From Prorocentrum cordatum (lineage: Eukaryota; Sar; Dinophyceae; Prorocentrales; Prorocentraceae), in the NCBI GenBank assembly GCA_963575745.1, contig CAUYUJ010001325.1:73501-137500 (forward strand): DNA of 64,000 bases, read 5' to 3'. Made by a program: the position numbers and the translations under genes. The notes below the pieces were generated by a model. That model was not told the origin of the DNA, ran no database searches, and saw only the letters and a program-made list of their open reading frames with translations. Shown here piece by piece: positions 45,940-57,305 of this stretch; position 1 is the first letter of the stretch, and each line of letters opens with the position of its first letter.

Positions 45940-46980
45940 CTCGCCTGCCCAACAGCGGCCGCTGCTGGTGTTGGACAACACTTATTTGTTGTTGGGCAGC
46001 GTCTATTTGTCCCGTGCTCATTGCATTAGTGTATTGATTTTTAGCTTCGGCGCGGGATTGAAAGTTGAAACATGGAAACATATTGAAAACGAGACGAGCT
46101 GCTTGAAGCATTTCACATCTTATGAAAGTGAGAAATGAACATCGCAATCCTGATTTTACGAATTGAATTGATGTTCAATCTCGGGGTCGAGGAATGAAAA
46201 CATTATATACTCAAAAGGGGTTGTGTGTTTTCAATGGTCAATGTTTTAATACAGTTGGATATGTATTGATCATTGTAGCGCTTCGATTTTCAATCTTGGC
46301 GCACTCCTTCTGCATACGTTTCTCTTGGGCGGCTTTGGGGAGAGCGGCGAATCTGGCGAGAGGTGCATTAAAGTACATAGTTCTCCCAAGGCACGCCCAA
46401 CGACGCGAAGCGGGTCGGTCGGGCAGGTCATTGAAGTGCATGGTCTTTGTCACGTGTGGGTAGGCGACGCAGAGCTGTTCTGACGACACGGGCCGGGCGC
46501 GTGGAACAGCAGCGTGTCATGCGGGATTTTTCTCGGGCGCCGTCGGAGGAGGGGGGGCGAGCGGAGCAGGACGAGTCGGGCGGGCGGGACACGTTAGGTT
46601 AGGGCTCTCTCGCAGCAGGGCCAACGAGGCTGTGCGGATCGGGCGGCCGCGACAGCGAGGCGCAGGGGGCTCCCTCGAGCGTGGTTGGTTGGGTCGGGCG
46701 GGTTTTTCGAACTTGTTTTATCTTCGAACTTCTCAAACTTCCAAATCCGGTCGAATCTGTCTCATTCGTTCCGACCTTCTCACAATCCCGAATCGAGGCG
46801 AACGTGTTTTAACCTGTCTTTAGATTTCCAGCTTCTCCTTTCAAAACGAATTTTTCAAACTTCAACTTCGGGAGGAGTTTTTATTGATGAAGCGTTTTTT
46901 GAGCTGAGTCTAAACTTCCAGGTCCGAGCGCGCACTTCGCTCGCCTAATTCCAGATTGCAGTATCTTGCCTGCTCAGGGG
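45940..46980. other. AT-richer region without an identified gene
   Basis: Contains scattered words like ttgaaaac, gaattgaattgatg and ttcgaacttctc that recur near 49,080-49,320. No frame longer than 90 codons carries a recognisable motif. Confidence 0.5.
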
Positions 46981-46989
46981 CGGCATAGG

Positions 46990-47775
46990 TCTGGTGGTGC
47001 TCCTCTCCCTCCTCGTGCTCCCGCCCCCTCCCGATTCCAGTGGTGTTCCCTACCTCTCTCGATTCCAGTGGTGTTCCCTCCCTCAAGCAGTGGCGAAGCG
47101 TCCTGGCTCGCCTATAGCCCTACAAAACAATGTTCTAAGAGCCTTGTGTGGTTTCCCCGAAATGTTCTCAGAACGTGTCTGGCGGAGATTGTCTTGTTTT
47201 AACGCATGGGGTCTATGTTCTGAGAACATGTCTTTTGGTTATCAGAACAGTTTTAGCTTTGGGTTCTAGGAACGTTTCGTGGCAGGACTGTGGAATGCCG
47301 GGACGGTCGGTCCCTGCTCAACTCCCTCCTTCTTTCGCCCTCTCGCGTTTCGAGTGGTGCTCCCCCCTTCCCCGTGCTCCCGCCCTCGCCCGATCCCAGT
47401 GGTGCGCTCTCCCTCCTCGTGCGCCCGTGCTCTCTCCTCGTGCCGTCGCCCCTCCCCCCCTCGTGCCCCGTCCCTCTCGCGACCCCAGTGGTGCTTTCCT
47501 CCCTCCTCGCGCTCCCACCCTCTTGCGGTTCCAGTGGTGCTCCCTCCCTCCTCGTGCCCCGTCCCTCTCGCGGTTCTGTGTGGTGCTCCCTCCTTCCTCG
47601 TGCTCCCTCCCTCTCGCGAGTCTAGCGGTGCTCCCTCCCCCCTCGTGTCCCGTGGGTGCTTTCCTCCCTCCTCGTGCGCGGCCCTCTCGCGATCCCAGTG
47701 GTGCTTCTGCGTGCTCGTGCTCCTGCGGTGCTTCCTCGCTCCTTGTGCTCCTTCCCTCTCGCGACTGCATCGGTG
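46990..47775. repeat. About 45-bp minisatellite (ccagtggtgctccctccctc)
   Basis: Roughly 15 diverged units of ccagtggtgctccctccctc plus ctcgtgccccgtccctctcg, interrupted at about 47,090-47,330. The minus frame reads Arg/Glu/Gly/His-rich over 290 codons. The unit structure, not a protein, explains it. Confidence 0.85.
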
Positions 47776-48329
47776 TTCCGCCGATGTTTTTGGGACGGTC
47801 AGCGGGAAAGGTGTCGCGAGTTTCGGCGCCGCGCCCCGGAAGGCACACACATCGCGCCTGAGGTCTGGGCTGGTGACCCCGCCGCGGGATCCTAGAACCT
47901 TGCACGGCCCCCAGAAAGCCTCGGGCGCGTCAACGGGAGTTTGCCCACTACGTGGTTTCCCTCCTCCACATTTCGCGTTTCGTCCTTGTTTGTCCCTGTC
48001 CTCCTGCATTATTGGTCCATACGTCCCCAGGCCGAAAGTTTTTTCTCTCGGAGTTAAGGTATGACAACACAAATATATCAAACAGTATTGTTTTTGCTGT
48101 GTGTGTGACAGTTTCGCGGGTCCTATTTCTGTGCCACGTGGATTCAATTTCCCGTGTGTGATTAAACCATTGGATACATTTGTGGTTCTGTAATGAATTG
48201 TTGAAGTGCAAATTCATCTCCGGGACCCACAGGTAATTGGACTCACAGGCTTCTGCACGTGAGGCATCATGCTATCCACCGGTTCTGCTGAGCAGTACTA
48301 TGATTTCACGGGGGAAGTGTTTTCCGAAG

Positions 48330-48660
48330 GTGAAAAAGATGGGAGGAGGGAGGAGGCAAGTGGAAGGGGGAGGAGGAGAGACAGTGACGGAGGTAGGAAG
48401 ATAATCTAGGTGGGACAAATGAGGCAGGAGGGGGAGGGGGAGGGAGGAGGGAGGAAGAGTGGGAGGAGGAGGAGGAGGAGGAGGAGGAGGAGGAAGAGGA
48501 GGAGGGAGGAGGAGGGAGGAGGAGGAGGAGGAAGGTGAAGGAGGGAGGCGGAGGGAGGACGCAGGAGGGGGGAGAAGGCGGGAGGAGGGAACGGGAGGAG
48601 GACGAGAGAGAAGAGGAAGAGCAGGAGGAGAAGGAGGGAGGACGAGGAGAACGAAGACGA
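48330..48660. repeat. GGA purine tract
   Basis: agg/gga run with near-complete purine bias on the plus strand. Confidence 0.85.
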
Positions 48661-49454
48661 GCAACGTGTCAAGGTCGGAAGCTCGAGCGCCCCCGCGAGC
48701 CCCGCCACTTCCCCTAACCGCTCCCATAACACGTGGGTGCTCGAGCGCCACAGCGGGCCTGGCCATCGCACATGCTCCTCCCATAACATGCGGTTGCTCG
48801 AACGCCACAGCGGGACCGGCCAACGCCCGCATCTCCTCTCGTAACAAATGGCACGCCCCGATCCGAATCAAGCGCAACATGCATCCGTTTACCTGAACGG
48901 CACGGCAATTCCGACGTCGGGCTCAAGAGGGAAATGTTTTGGCCCGCGTAAGTATGAATACCGCTTTCCTGTGCCTCCCGAAGGTGTTGGAAATGTACCA
49001 GGCCTCCATTTGGAGAAATCGTTGTTGTGCTTTGTTGTCTTTCATTACGGGTGCTGGCCCTTGGGAGTTCCAGATTGATTATCCCATGTTTGAAAGGAAC
49101 GTGGTTTTCAATCTTTCAACTCGCACGACCATATATTGAGCACATAATGCGGGAAAACTTGAACAACAGCATGTGTTCCAATTTGTCAATGGGTCCCGGA
49201 TTGGAATGTTCAGTTTTCAATTCTCTTATCTTGAAATGATTCAAATTGAAATTTCAGTTTTCCATATTCCAGTCCCGGGAATGCAGGATTTAATCTATTC
49301 ATATGAATTCCCAACGTTGGGCTCAATCCGTCTTCCTTGACGATGTCTTAGATTTTCCAAGTACGGAGAAGATCCAAACTTATTGACTATCGCAGCGGCC
49401 CTGCCTGCGTTCAGACGTGCCCCCACTCCCCTTCCGTTCTCCTCCTCCCCTTGG

Positions 49455-49710
49455 CGGGAGGAGGACGACGACGCGGACCACGACCACGACGATCACGACG
49501 AGGACGATTACCCACCACCGCCACCGCGACGATCACGACCGCGACCAGGGCGACTCCCACGGCTACGCCGACGGCCGCGAACTCAGAGTCGACGACCGCA
49601 ACCACGACCACGACGACGACCACGATCTCCACGGCGGACGACCACCACGACCCACGGCGACGGCGGACGACGACGACGACGGCGACGACCACGACGACGG
49701 CGCCCGACCG
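49455..49710. repeat. GAC/CGA triplet tract
   Basis: gacgac, cgacca and gcgacg units on the plus strand. Flanking DNA to 50,000 is GC-rich with frames open on both strands and no domain. Confidence 0.8.
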
Positions 49711-50374
49711 CGGCGGCCGGCCAGGCCGGCGGCACCGGCGCCGCGCCGCGGGGCGGCGGCGGGCCCGAGCGGCTGGAGGCCCTCGTCGAGGCCCCGCCCG
49801 CTGCCGCTCGCCGCCGGTCGGCGCCGCCGCTCGCCGTTCGCGGCCGCCGCGTCATCGTCGAGGCCGCGGCGCGGCTCGCCACCGTCGGCGGCGGCGGCGG
49901 CGTCGCTCGCGGTCGGCCTTGTCGTCGTCGTGGTCCTCGTGCTGGTCGTGGTGGTGGTGGTCGTCGGCCATTTCGGGGGTGGAGGGGGGAGGAGGCGGTG
50001 GAGGAGGATGAGGAGGAGGAGGACCGATGCGAACGCAAGACTCATCAACGATATTGCGTTGAGCGCTCCCTCCAAGTTTCTTGTTGCGTTGCCCCTACAA
50101 GGGTTCATGATTCACGGAAGGAAGTGCCCCGTTGGGGAGCTGTCGTTTTGAAGATCTTGAATTGTGCCATCATTCTTGCGACTTCAGCGTCACGAATTAC
50201 TTTTACCCTTGCGTCTTGGCGATCTTGAATCGTGCCGAAATAGTATTCCCAGGGTTAAATTATTACGCATCTACACGATTGATGCGCCCTGGTAGCCCGA
50301 CACCGTGCCAAAACACAATTCCTGGGACGTTGGCCATGGAATTTGTTGACACTTGTTGCAAACGCTCTGACAGA

Positions 50375-50695
50375 ATTTGCGCGGCGCTATGGCGAGAGCC
50401 ATATTTTGAAAAGGACCCCCCTCCATCCATGAAGCTCTTGCAATTTTGAAGACGAGTGTGCGCGGCACTGAGGCGACAGCCACATTTTGAAAACGACTTG
50501 TCCCCCATCTGTGGAACTCTTGCAAATCTTGACGGGATGTGCGCAGCGAGAGCTGCATTTTGAAAACGACCCGCTTTATATCCGTGAAGCTCCTGCAATG
50601 AAAAAGAAACAACTGATCGCGGCGTTAAGGCGAGAGCCACACTTCGAAAAGGACCCGCCTTCCATCCGCGAAGTTGTTGCACCTTTCAAACTTCA
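50375..50695 (+). repeat. 80-bp tandem repeat, four units
   Basis: Each unit contains gcgagagccacattttgaaa, then a gacccgcc/tccatcc part and gaagctcttgca. Units begin near 50,380, 50,462, 50,541 and 50,622. Confidence 0.85.
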
Positions 50696-51304
50696 GGATC
50701 TCACATGGTGAGGAACTCTCAGGCGAAACGCCCGGCCCGCTCTTTCGACCGGCCTCGTGGCGCGACAGGGATGAGTTGTTCATAGAAAAGAACTGGATGA
50801 GGAGGAGGAGGAGGACGAGGAGGAGGAGAAGGAGGAGGAGAAGGAGGAGAGGGAGGAATGGCCGGCGCTGGCCACACTCCGTGGCCTCCTGCCTGGGGAC
50901 CCGCTTCCCGTGCCGGCCTCGACGACACTGCGGCCCCCGTAAGAGGCCGGCCCTCCAGGTTGCCCTGCCGTCTACCGTCTGCCGCAGAGTGCGCTGTCGG
51001 GGACTTCAGCCGCCCTGGCGGCCTCACGGACTGCGGGAGGGGGCTCGTGCGGTGCTCGGGCCCCCGTGGCTGCAGCGCCCAATCTCAGAGGAGGGCGAGC
51101 TGAGCCAACATCGGAGGTCGGAGGGTGAGCTCGTAGTGGGACGGAAAGCGCCCCACCGGGAAACCCGTGTCGCTTCAAGGGGAGGGTTCGTGGTCGTGTC
51201 GTGCGTGCGTGCGAGGCGAAGCTGCATGGGCGCGCGAGGGGAATGATCCCGCCGTCGCCAGGGCGATTCGGATGCAAAAGTCTGGCCCTCGGGTGGGCGC
51301 GCGG

Positions 51305-51525
51305 TGGCTGGGGTGTCCCGCTGTGGTGTCCTGCGTTGTCTCGATGGTGTCCCGCGGTGTCCCGCCGTGGTGTTCCGATGGTTTCTCGTGGTGTCCCATG
51401 TTGGCCCGTGGTGTCCCGCGGTGGCCCAGTGGTGTCCCGCGGTGTTCCTAGGGTGTCCAGTGGTGTCCCGCGGTGTCCCGCCGATGGTCTGCCAATGGTC
51501 TCCCGATGGTGTCCCGGTCGATAGC
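51305..51525 (+). repeat. GGTGTCCC minisatellite
   Basis: About 15 copies of ggtgtcccgcgg/tggtgtcccg in irregular spacing, followed by a gatcgatagcg-type stretch to 51,600. Frames on both strands read as short peptide repeats (Val-Ser-Arg-Gly or Gly-Thr-Pro-Arg). Confidence 0.85.
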
Positions 51526-51883
51526 GCGATCGATATTGAGATCGATAACGACCGAGATGTGGTGAGATCGGTAGTGAGATCGATAGCTCGATAGCTAGAT
51601 GGGGGGGGGTCATCTCAGGGCAACGTGTGCTTATTTCGCCAACGGGCCAAGAAGGTCGGGGGCGGCAGAGAGGGGGGTGAGGACTAGGGGGGAGGATCTC
51701 ACGGCGTGGGCCACGATATTTTCCCAGACTTCATGGCACCTCTTCTCATTCCATCACGCCCCCGCCCCCCTCCCCCGGGCCGCGCACGTGCCGCTCGCCA
51801 TGTCGGCGACTACAACCGGTGCGGTTACGCCGGGGTGCGGTTTGCGAGTCGCTTTGTGGCGGCCTTTCGGGGGCCTTTGTGAG

Positions 51884-52000
51884 GGACAGTGTCATAGTTG
51901 TCGTCGTTTCGGGCGACACTGTCATCCTCGATGCTTGCTCCACTGTACCAGAAGGAGCGACAGTGTCATGTGATTCGGTCGCATTGAGTAACAGTGTCAT
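51884..52000. repeat. Four GACAGTGTC-type palindromic sites
   Basis: ggacagtgtcat (51,886), cgacactgtcat (51,913), cgacagtgtcat (51,957) and aacagtgtcat (51,988). Irregular spacing of about 27, 44 and 31 bp. Each core is a near palindrome, so each could bind a dimer; no function is shown. Confidence 0.6.
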
Positions 52001-52269
52001 CCGTTTCCCGGGGGTGGGAGAGGCAGATATGACGCGAGACAAACCACACCCTTCGCAAACCGCACCCATTGTAGTCGCCGACCATGGCTTGCGACCCCAC
52101 TCTTGGACGCCCCCACTCTTGGGCGCCCCCGAGAGCGAAGGATCGGCTGCTGTGCCACCGGCATCTCAGGGAGGCGGGTCCTTGCGGCCACGGCGGCGCC
52201 CCATCGTCGGGCCGGGAGGCCCCGGCGGCGGGCGGGTGCCCTGTCTGGGCGAGCGGCGCCCAGGAGTCG

Positions 52270-52312
52270 GCTTAAAAATTGGGCGTGTCCTCCCTACGGG
52301 CGGATTTCCCGC
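52270..52312 (+). repeat. Possible solo end of TIR family 1
   Basis: ttaaaaattgggcgtgtcc followed by tccctacgggcgga resembles one end of the family 1 element (ttaagtcgggcgtgtcc, ccctacaggggga), but no partner end lies nearby. Confidence 0.35.
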
Positions 52313-52874
52313 CTCGCCTTTCCCGGCCTTTCCCGGCCTCGTCTTTCTCGCCTTTCCTGGCCTCGTGGCCTGTCCGCTTGTCGTCCTCGTCGTCGTCGCC
52401 TCGTCTTCCTCCACACGTTCTCGCCGACTTGCCTTGGCTGTGCCGGCCTCGGTGCGACGCTGTAGCATCGAGGAGTCCCCTTCCCATCAGTTGGGAAGCC
52501 GGCGATTTTCACTGTTTCAAGTGTGTCGGGCCACTTTTGTTCCCACTCGATAATCCAAGGTGCCGCCTGAGAACTCGGCTCGCCGGTGCACCTTTACAGA
52601 CGGATTTTGGACGAAACGTGCAACATGGTCAAGCAACACTTTGAACATGCTCGGAGGTGCTCCGAACATCTTCCCCGGGCGGTCTCTTTCGATGATGTCT
52701 GAGGATGCCTCCTGTAGGGCTAGGACGGGCCCGGCCTATAGCCCAAGCATCGCCGCCCCTGGGTCTTAGTGGCGAGCGGCGCCCATGGGCCCTGGGGGGC
52801 TTGGCGCGAGGGGGGATGGGCTTCCAAGAAGGGGCAGTCTCCAAGAGGGGAGTCTTGTGGGGAGGAGGAAGAGA

Positions 52875-52935
52875 GAGGGAGGAGGAGGAGGAGGAGGAGG
52901 AGGAGGAGGAGGAGGAGGAGGAGGAGGAGGAAAAG
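52875..52935. repeat. GGA trinucleotide run
   Basis: About 20 nearly perfect gga units. Confidence 0.9.
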
Positions 52936-53099
52936 GAGGAGCGGGGTCGCCACTTGTGTGCTGGGGCCCCTTGGGGGCGGGCGGGTCCCCCGTGACGGGC
53001 GGCGCCCGGGAAGCCGCGGCCGCCGTCGCCGGGCCGCGGCCACAGGTGCGCAGGAGCACTGCGCCCCCTCTCGCGTCCCAGCCTCGAACAAGGCCGGGA

Positions 53100-53100
53100 C

Positions 53101-53184
<84 letters not shown>

Positions 53185-53185
53185 A
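53100..53185. repeat. GAT trinucleotide run
   Basis: About 27 perfect gat units; open in all three plus frames. Confidence 0.95.
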
Positions 53186-53633
53186 GGTTTTTTTTTGTGG
53201 GATTTTGGCGCGTGTCGGGGGAACGTAAGACTCGAGTAAGCCGGAGAACTCGGATGTGCCGGCGTGTTTTGACGAGCGCGTCCTGGATGTTGACGGTCCC
53301 GTTTTCGTGGGATGTTTGCAGCGGGAGCTCGCGTCAAATTCCAGATTGGGCCTCGTCATTTTTTTATGGCTCCGTCAGGCCAACCCGAGTCCCCCGTACC
53401 CGAGTCTTACGTCTGCCCGAGCGTGGGGCCGGAATGACAACAAAAACATTTCTTCGGCGGCGCCAGACCTGAGGATTTCTGCTTTGCCGACCCCGTCGCC
53501 ACGTGGGCGGCCCCAGAGGCGCCGTGACCCAAAACAAGAGGCTCCGGGCTCCGCAGCGTCAAGCACGGTGATTTCTGTCATTCCGCCGTGGGGCGCCCAC
53601 AAGACACCGGGGGCCGGCATGACACGACAGGAC

Positions 53634-53977
53634 CATGATTTGGGCAGTGCCAAACCCGATGATTTGTTTCATGCCGGCCCCGTCGCATTGTGGGCAGCCC
53701 AAGGCTAGGGGACGAACACTGACATAAATTAAAAAACTCGAAGGTCCGCGCGGATTTCTCGGATCCGCGCTGGACTCCCCTGGCGGCGCCTCCGGCGCCG
53801 CCCCTGGCGCGCTCCGCGCGCCAGGGAGGGGGGTCCAGCGCCGATCCGAGAAATCCGCGCGGACTTCCGAGTTTTTCTGTTTATGTCAGTGTTCGTTCCC
53901 CTAGCCTTGGACTGCCCACAATGCGACGGGGCCGGCGTGAACAAAAATCATCGGGTTTGGCACTGCCCAAATCATGT
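53634..53977. repeat. 345-bp near-perfect inverted repeat
   Basis: Arms of about 142 bp (53,634-53,775 and 53,833-53,977) are inverted copies with few mismatches, from catgatttgggcagtgcc inward to tctcggatccgcgctgga. The roughly 57-bp centre is itself GC-rich and folded (ggcggcgcctccggcgccgcc, ctggcgcgctccgcgcgccag). The outer arm parts belong to the 90-bp array; the inner part (tccgcgcggatttctcgga) has a partial relative at 63,283-63,366. Confidence 0.9.
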
Positions 53978-54102
53978 TCTTGTTCCCCTAAAGGCGCCAT
54001 GTCAGGAAACCTCTTGGGTTCGTCAGCGCCCAGAACTATGGGTTTTTGTCATGTCGCCGTGGGGCGCCCCATGGGACACGGGAGGCCAGCACGACAAAAA
54101 AG

Positions 54103-54251
54103 CAGGAGGGGAACAAACACACAGACACAATTAATTGTCGAGTCCCCCGAAAATATTGGAAATCTGGGAAGTGGGGGGGAAGACGATAACCCAGAAAATA
54201 GACAAAACGATTGGGAATCTGGTTATTTGTGTCTATTTATTTGTGTGTATG

Positions 54252-54301
<50 letters not shown>

Positions 54302-54314
54302 AGTTCCCCTTCAA
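54103..54314 (+). mobile_element. TIR element family 2, copy 3
   Basis: Starts caggaggggaacaaacac and ends gtgtcccagttccccttc, with cacagacacaattaattgtcg inside. It is inserted into a unit of the 90-bp array and flanked by aaaaaagca on both sides (54,096-54,104 and 54,315-54,323). A GT run of about 45 bp (54,250-54,298) has expanded within it. Confidence 0.8.
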
Positions 54315-54669
54315 AAAAAAGCAATGGGTTCGGCCGCGCCAGACCAAACAGTTTTAGTCATGCCGACCCCCTCGCCCTGAGGGCGGCCCAAGGCTCCATG
54401 ATGACAGCAAGTGTTGGATTCGGCAGCGCCACGTCCGAGGATTTTGCCATGGTGCCGTGGGGCGCCCGTGAGGCACGGGGTGCTGGGCACGACAAGACGC
54501 CTGGGGCTCGGCAGCGCCAGGAGTTCGTATTTTTTGTCGTGCCGACCCCGTATCGCCCTGTGGGCGACCCAAGGCGCCAGGACAGACAACCTTGGGTTCC
54601 GCAGCGCCAAACCTAGGGATTTCTGTCATGGCGCCGTAGGGCGCCCATAATGCACAGGGGACAAAAAAT

Positions 54670-54755
54670 TGGCCTGGCGAAAGACCCAACCATATGCAGT
54701 TGTGAGTACCGCAATTGTGAATATCTTCTTCGGTGGCGCTCCCTATGGGGCCACG
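54670..54755 (+). repeat. Dispersed repeat (cctggcgaaagacccaacc), copy 2
   Basis: Matches 16,421-16,500 and leads directly into the first unit of the 112-bp array. Confidence 0.75.
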
Positions 54756-55570
54756 AAGCGCTGTACTGGGTGGGTGAAACGCAGGGAACAAAGGGCCGTG
54801 TTGGGTGGTGGCGGACGCATGCGGGCGGTACCACTGGGACCTTCCGTGGAGATCCCTATGGGGCCACGAAGCGCTGTATTGGGTGAGTGAAACGCAGTGA
54901 GCAAGGGCTGTGCTGGGTGGTGGCGGACGCATGCGGGCGGTGCCACTGGGACCTTCGGTGGAGCCTCCTTCATGGGGCCACTAAACGTTGTACTGGGTGG
55001 GTGAAACGCAGGGAGCCAGGGCTTTGCTGGGTGGTGGCGGACGCATGCGGGCAGTGCCACTGGGACCTTCGGTGGAGCCCCCTATGGGGCCACGAAGCGC
55101 GGTACTGTGTGGGCGAAACGAAGGGAGTAATGGCTGTATTGGGTGGTGGCGGACGCATGCGGGCGGTGCCAATGGGACCTTCGGTGGAGCTCCCTATGGG
55201 GCCACGAAACGCTGTTTGGGTGGGTGAAACGCATGGAGCATGGGCTGTGCTGGGTGGTGGCGGACGCATGCGGGCGGTGCCACTGGGACCTTCGGTGGAG
55301 CTCCCTATGGGGCCACGAAGCGCTGTACTGGGTGGGTGAAACGCAGGAGGAAGGGTTGTGCTGGGTGGTGGCGGACGCACGCGGGTTTTGCCACTGGGAC
55401 CATCGGTGGAGCCCCCTAATGGGGCCACGGAACGCTGTACTGGGTGGGGTGGAGCGCAGGGAGCAAGGGCTGTGCTCGGTGGTGGCGGACGCACGCGGGC
55501 GATGCCACTGGGACCTTCGGTGGAGCTCCCTATGGGGCCACGAAACGCTGTGCTGGGCGGGTGAAGCGCA
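54735..55570 (+). repeat. 112-bp tandem array, eight units
   Basis: Units contain ctccctatggggccacgaag, ctgtactgggtgggtgaaac, then ggtggtggcggacgcatg and ccactgggaccttcggtgga. Unit starts near 54,741, 54,852, 54,972, 55,080, 55,192, 55,304, 55,413 and 55,529. Frames on both strands show the repeat as Gly/Val- or Pro/His-rich peptides whose phase changes between units. No gene. Confidence 0.92.
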
Positions 55571-55651
55571 TGGAAGAGGGAGGAGGGAGAAGGAGGGAGA
55601 AGAGGAGGAGAAGAGGAGGAGAAGAGGAGAGGAACGCGGGGACCGTCTTTT

Positions 55652-55690
55652 CAAAACGAGGACCCAACGCCACAGGATGGTCGGGAACAA
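55652..55690 (+). repeat. Dispersed repeat, copy 2
   Basis: Matches 14,812-14,850 (caaaacgaggacccaac, cacaggatggtcggg). Confidence 0.65.
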
Positions 55691-56179
55691 TGGGTACGGC
55701 AGCCCCCAAACCAGGGTCTTTTGTCATGCACACCAGCTCGCCCTGTGCGTGGCCCACGGCGCCGCGAGGCGAGGTTTGACACCGCCAAACCCAAGTTTTT
55801 TTCCAGTCCCAGCAGTCACATCCATCGTCATGGTCATCATCACACCACTCGCAGTTGCCAGCAGTTGGTTCTTGCCCCTCCCCCAACATCCTTATGATCC
55901 GAAGGGTAGTTGCAGGTAATGTCCCGGCCTCGCATCCTCTGCCTCCTGCGTCCCCCGTCTCGGCGTTCGCTCGTCGCGGTCGCGGCTGGCCGGCCGGTGC
56001 AGTGATGGGCTGTTCACATGGGCGCTTGTGCAGCGGGCTCTTGGGCGACTTGGGCTGGCTTCCGCAGGAGTTCAGCCGAAGCAGGCGCCGTCGGGTGGCT
56101 GGGCATCGGCTGCGGGGCGACTCCGTGGAGCCGCAGGGTCCGCTATCGCCGCGGGTCGCAATATGAGAAGTATGGATCG

Positions 56180-56400
56180 GATGAGGAGGAGGAGGAGGAG
56201 GAGGAAGAGGAGGAGGAGGAGGACGGGGAGAGGAGGAGGAAGGGGGGATGAGTGGACTTCGCGTAGTGGAACAAGGGCAGGAGCAGGAGCAGGAACGGAA
56301 TGACGCGGAGGAGGCAAGTATGAGGAATGAGAAATGGAGGAGGCGGAGGAGGAGGAGGAGGATGAGGAGGAGGAGGAGTAGGAGGAGTAATCACTAGAGG
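56180..56400. repeat. GGA purine tract
   Basis: gag/gga-rich DNA with a short unique part in the middle. Confidence 0.8.
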
Positions 56401-56451
56401 TGGCGGAGGGAAGGAGGCGACAGGCGGAGGAAGAGGTTGGGGAGGACGCCC

Positions 56452-56695
<244 letters not shown>

Positions 56696-56699
56696 GCGC

Positions 56700-56898
56700 G
56701 CTGTGCGCGGCCCCGAGAGGCGCAGCGTCGCAGGATCCTGGAGCTCACTGGGCTGCTAGAGGCCCGGCGCGAGGAGCGGGCGGCGCGCCTGGTGAGGGGG
56801 ACGCTGCGCGGCGGGGGCGGGGTTGCCGGGGCTCTGCCGCGCGCAGAGGAGTGTTTTGAGAGTGCACGGGCGTTGGCCAGCGGATGGTCACCGATGTG
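56700..56898 (+). CDS. Candidate helical coding segment
   Basis: The plus frame reads REAQRRRILELTGLLEARRE, ERAARLVRGTLRGGG and AEECFESARALASGW up to a stop at about 56,897. Codons end mostly in G or C. It follows directly on the GTC/GCC tract. Two other frames are open as well, so support is weak. No family recognised. Confidence 0.25.
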
Positions 56899-57185
56899 AC
56901 GGCCCCGACTTCGCGTCGGATATGCGTCGACTGAGCGTCGTCTAGCGTGGATTGGCGCCGACTCGCAAGAGCCAGCAAGATGGTATGGGTCGGCCACGCG
57001 CAGAGGAGGGTATGGGGGAGGGGGGGGTTCTTAGAAGCACCCCCGCTTCTGAGAAGGCGCGGGCCTCCTCTGTAGATGTAAGGCCCGCGGCTTCTAAGAA
57101 GCAGCCTTCTGGGACGCCTCCCTCCCCTCACCTCCTTTGTGCGCGCCGCCAAGGGGCGGGGCTTGGAGGGCTGAGGTGGGCCAGC

Positions 57186-57305
57186 ACTTTGTCGGTTCTC
57201 GGCGGCTTTCCAGCCTCGGGATGCTCTCCAGCGGCTGCGCCTCGCCGAGGGCGTTCTGGGGGGTGTTCGGATCGTCCCGAATGGCCGCTTGAAACCCGAG
57301 CTATG
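57186..57305 (+). repeat. Dispersed repeat R4, copy 1
   Basis: Contains tcggcggctttccagcctcg, ctgcgcctcgccgagggcgt and cggatcgtcccgaatggccg. Other copies at 58,146-58,265, 58,688-58,760 (partial) and 63,704-63,815. Confidence 0.8.

Larger units (their letters stand above)
53480..54650 (+). repeat. 90-bp tandem array, interrupted
   Basis: Units alternate between a catgccgaccccgtcgcc...gtgggcggccc form and a catggcgccgtggggcgccc form. Clear positions are near 53,486, 53,576, 53,671, 54,044, 54,358, 54,448, 54,538 and 54,627 (steps of 89-95 bp where adjacent). The array is broken by the 53,634-53,977 inverted repeat and by TIR element family 2 at 54,103-54,314. A diverged unit also lies at about 55,723. 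Confidence 0.8.

Noticed and set aside
46990-48147. 293-codon minus-strand Arg/Glu/Gly-rich protein
   Set aside because: It follows the 45-bp minisatellite; length and composition come from the repeat unit.
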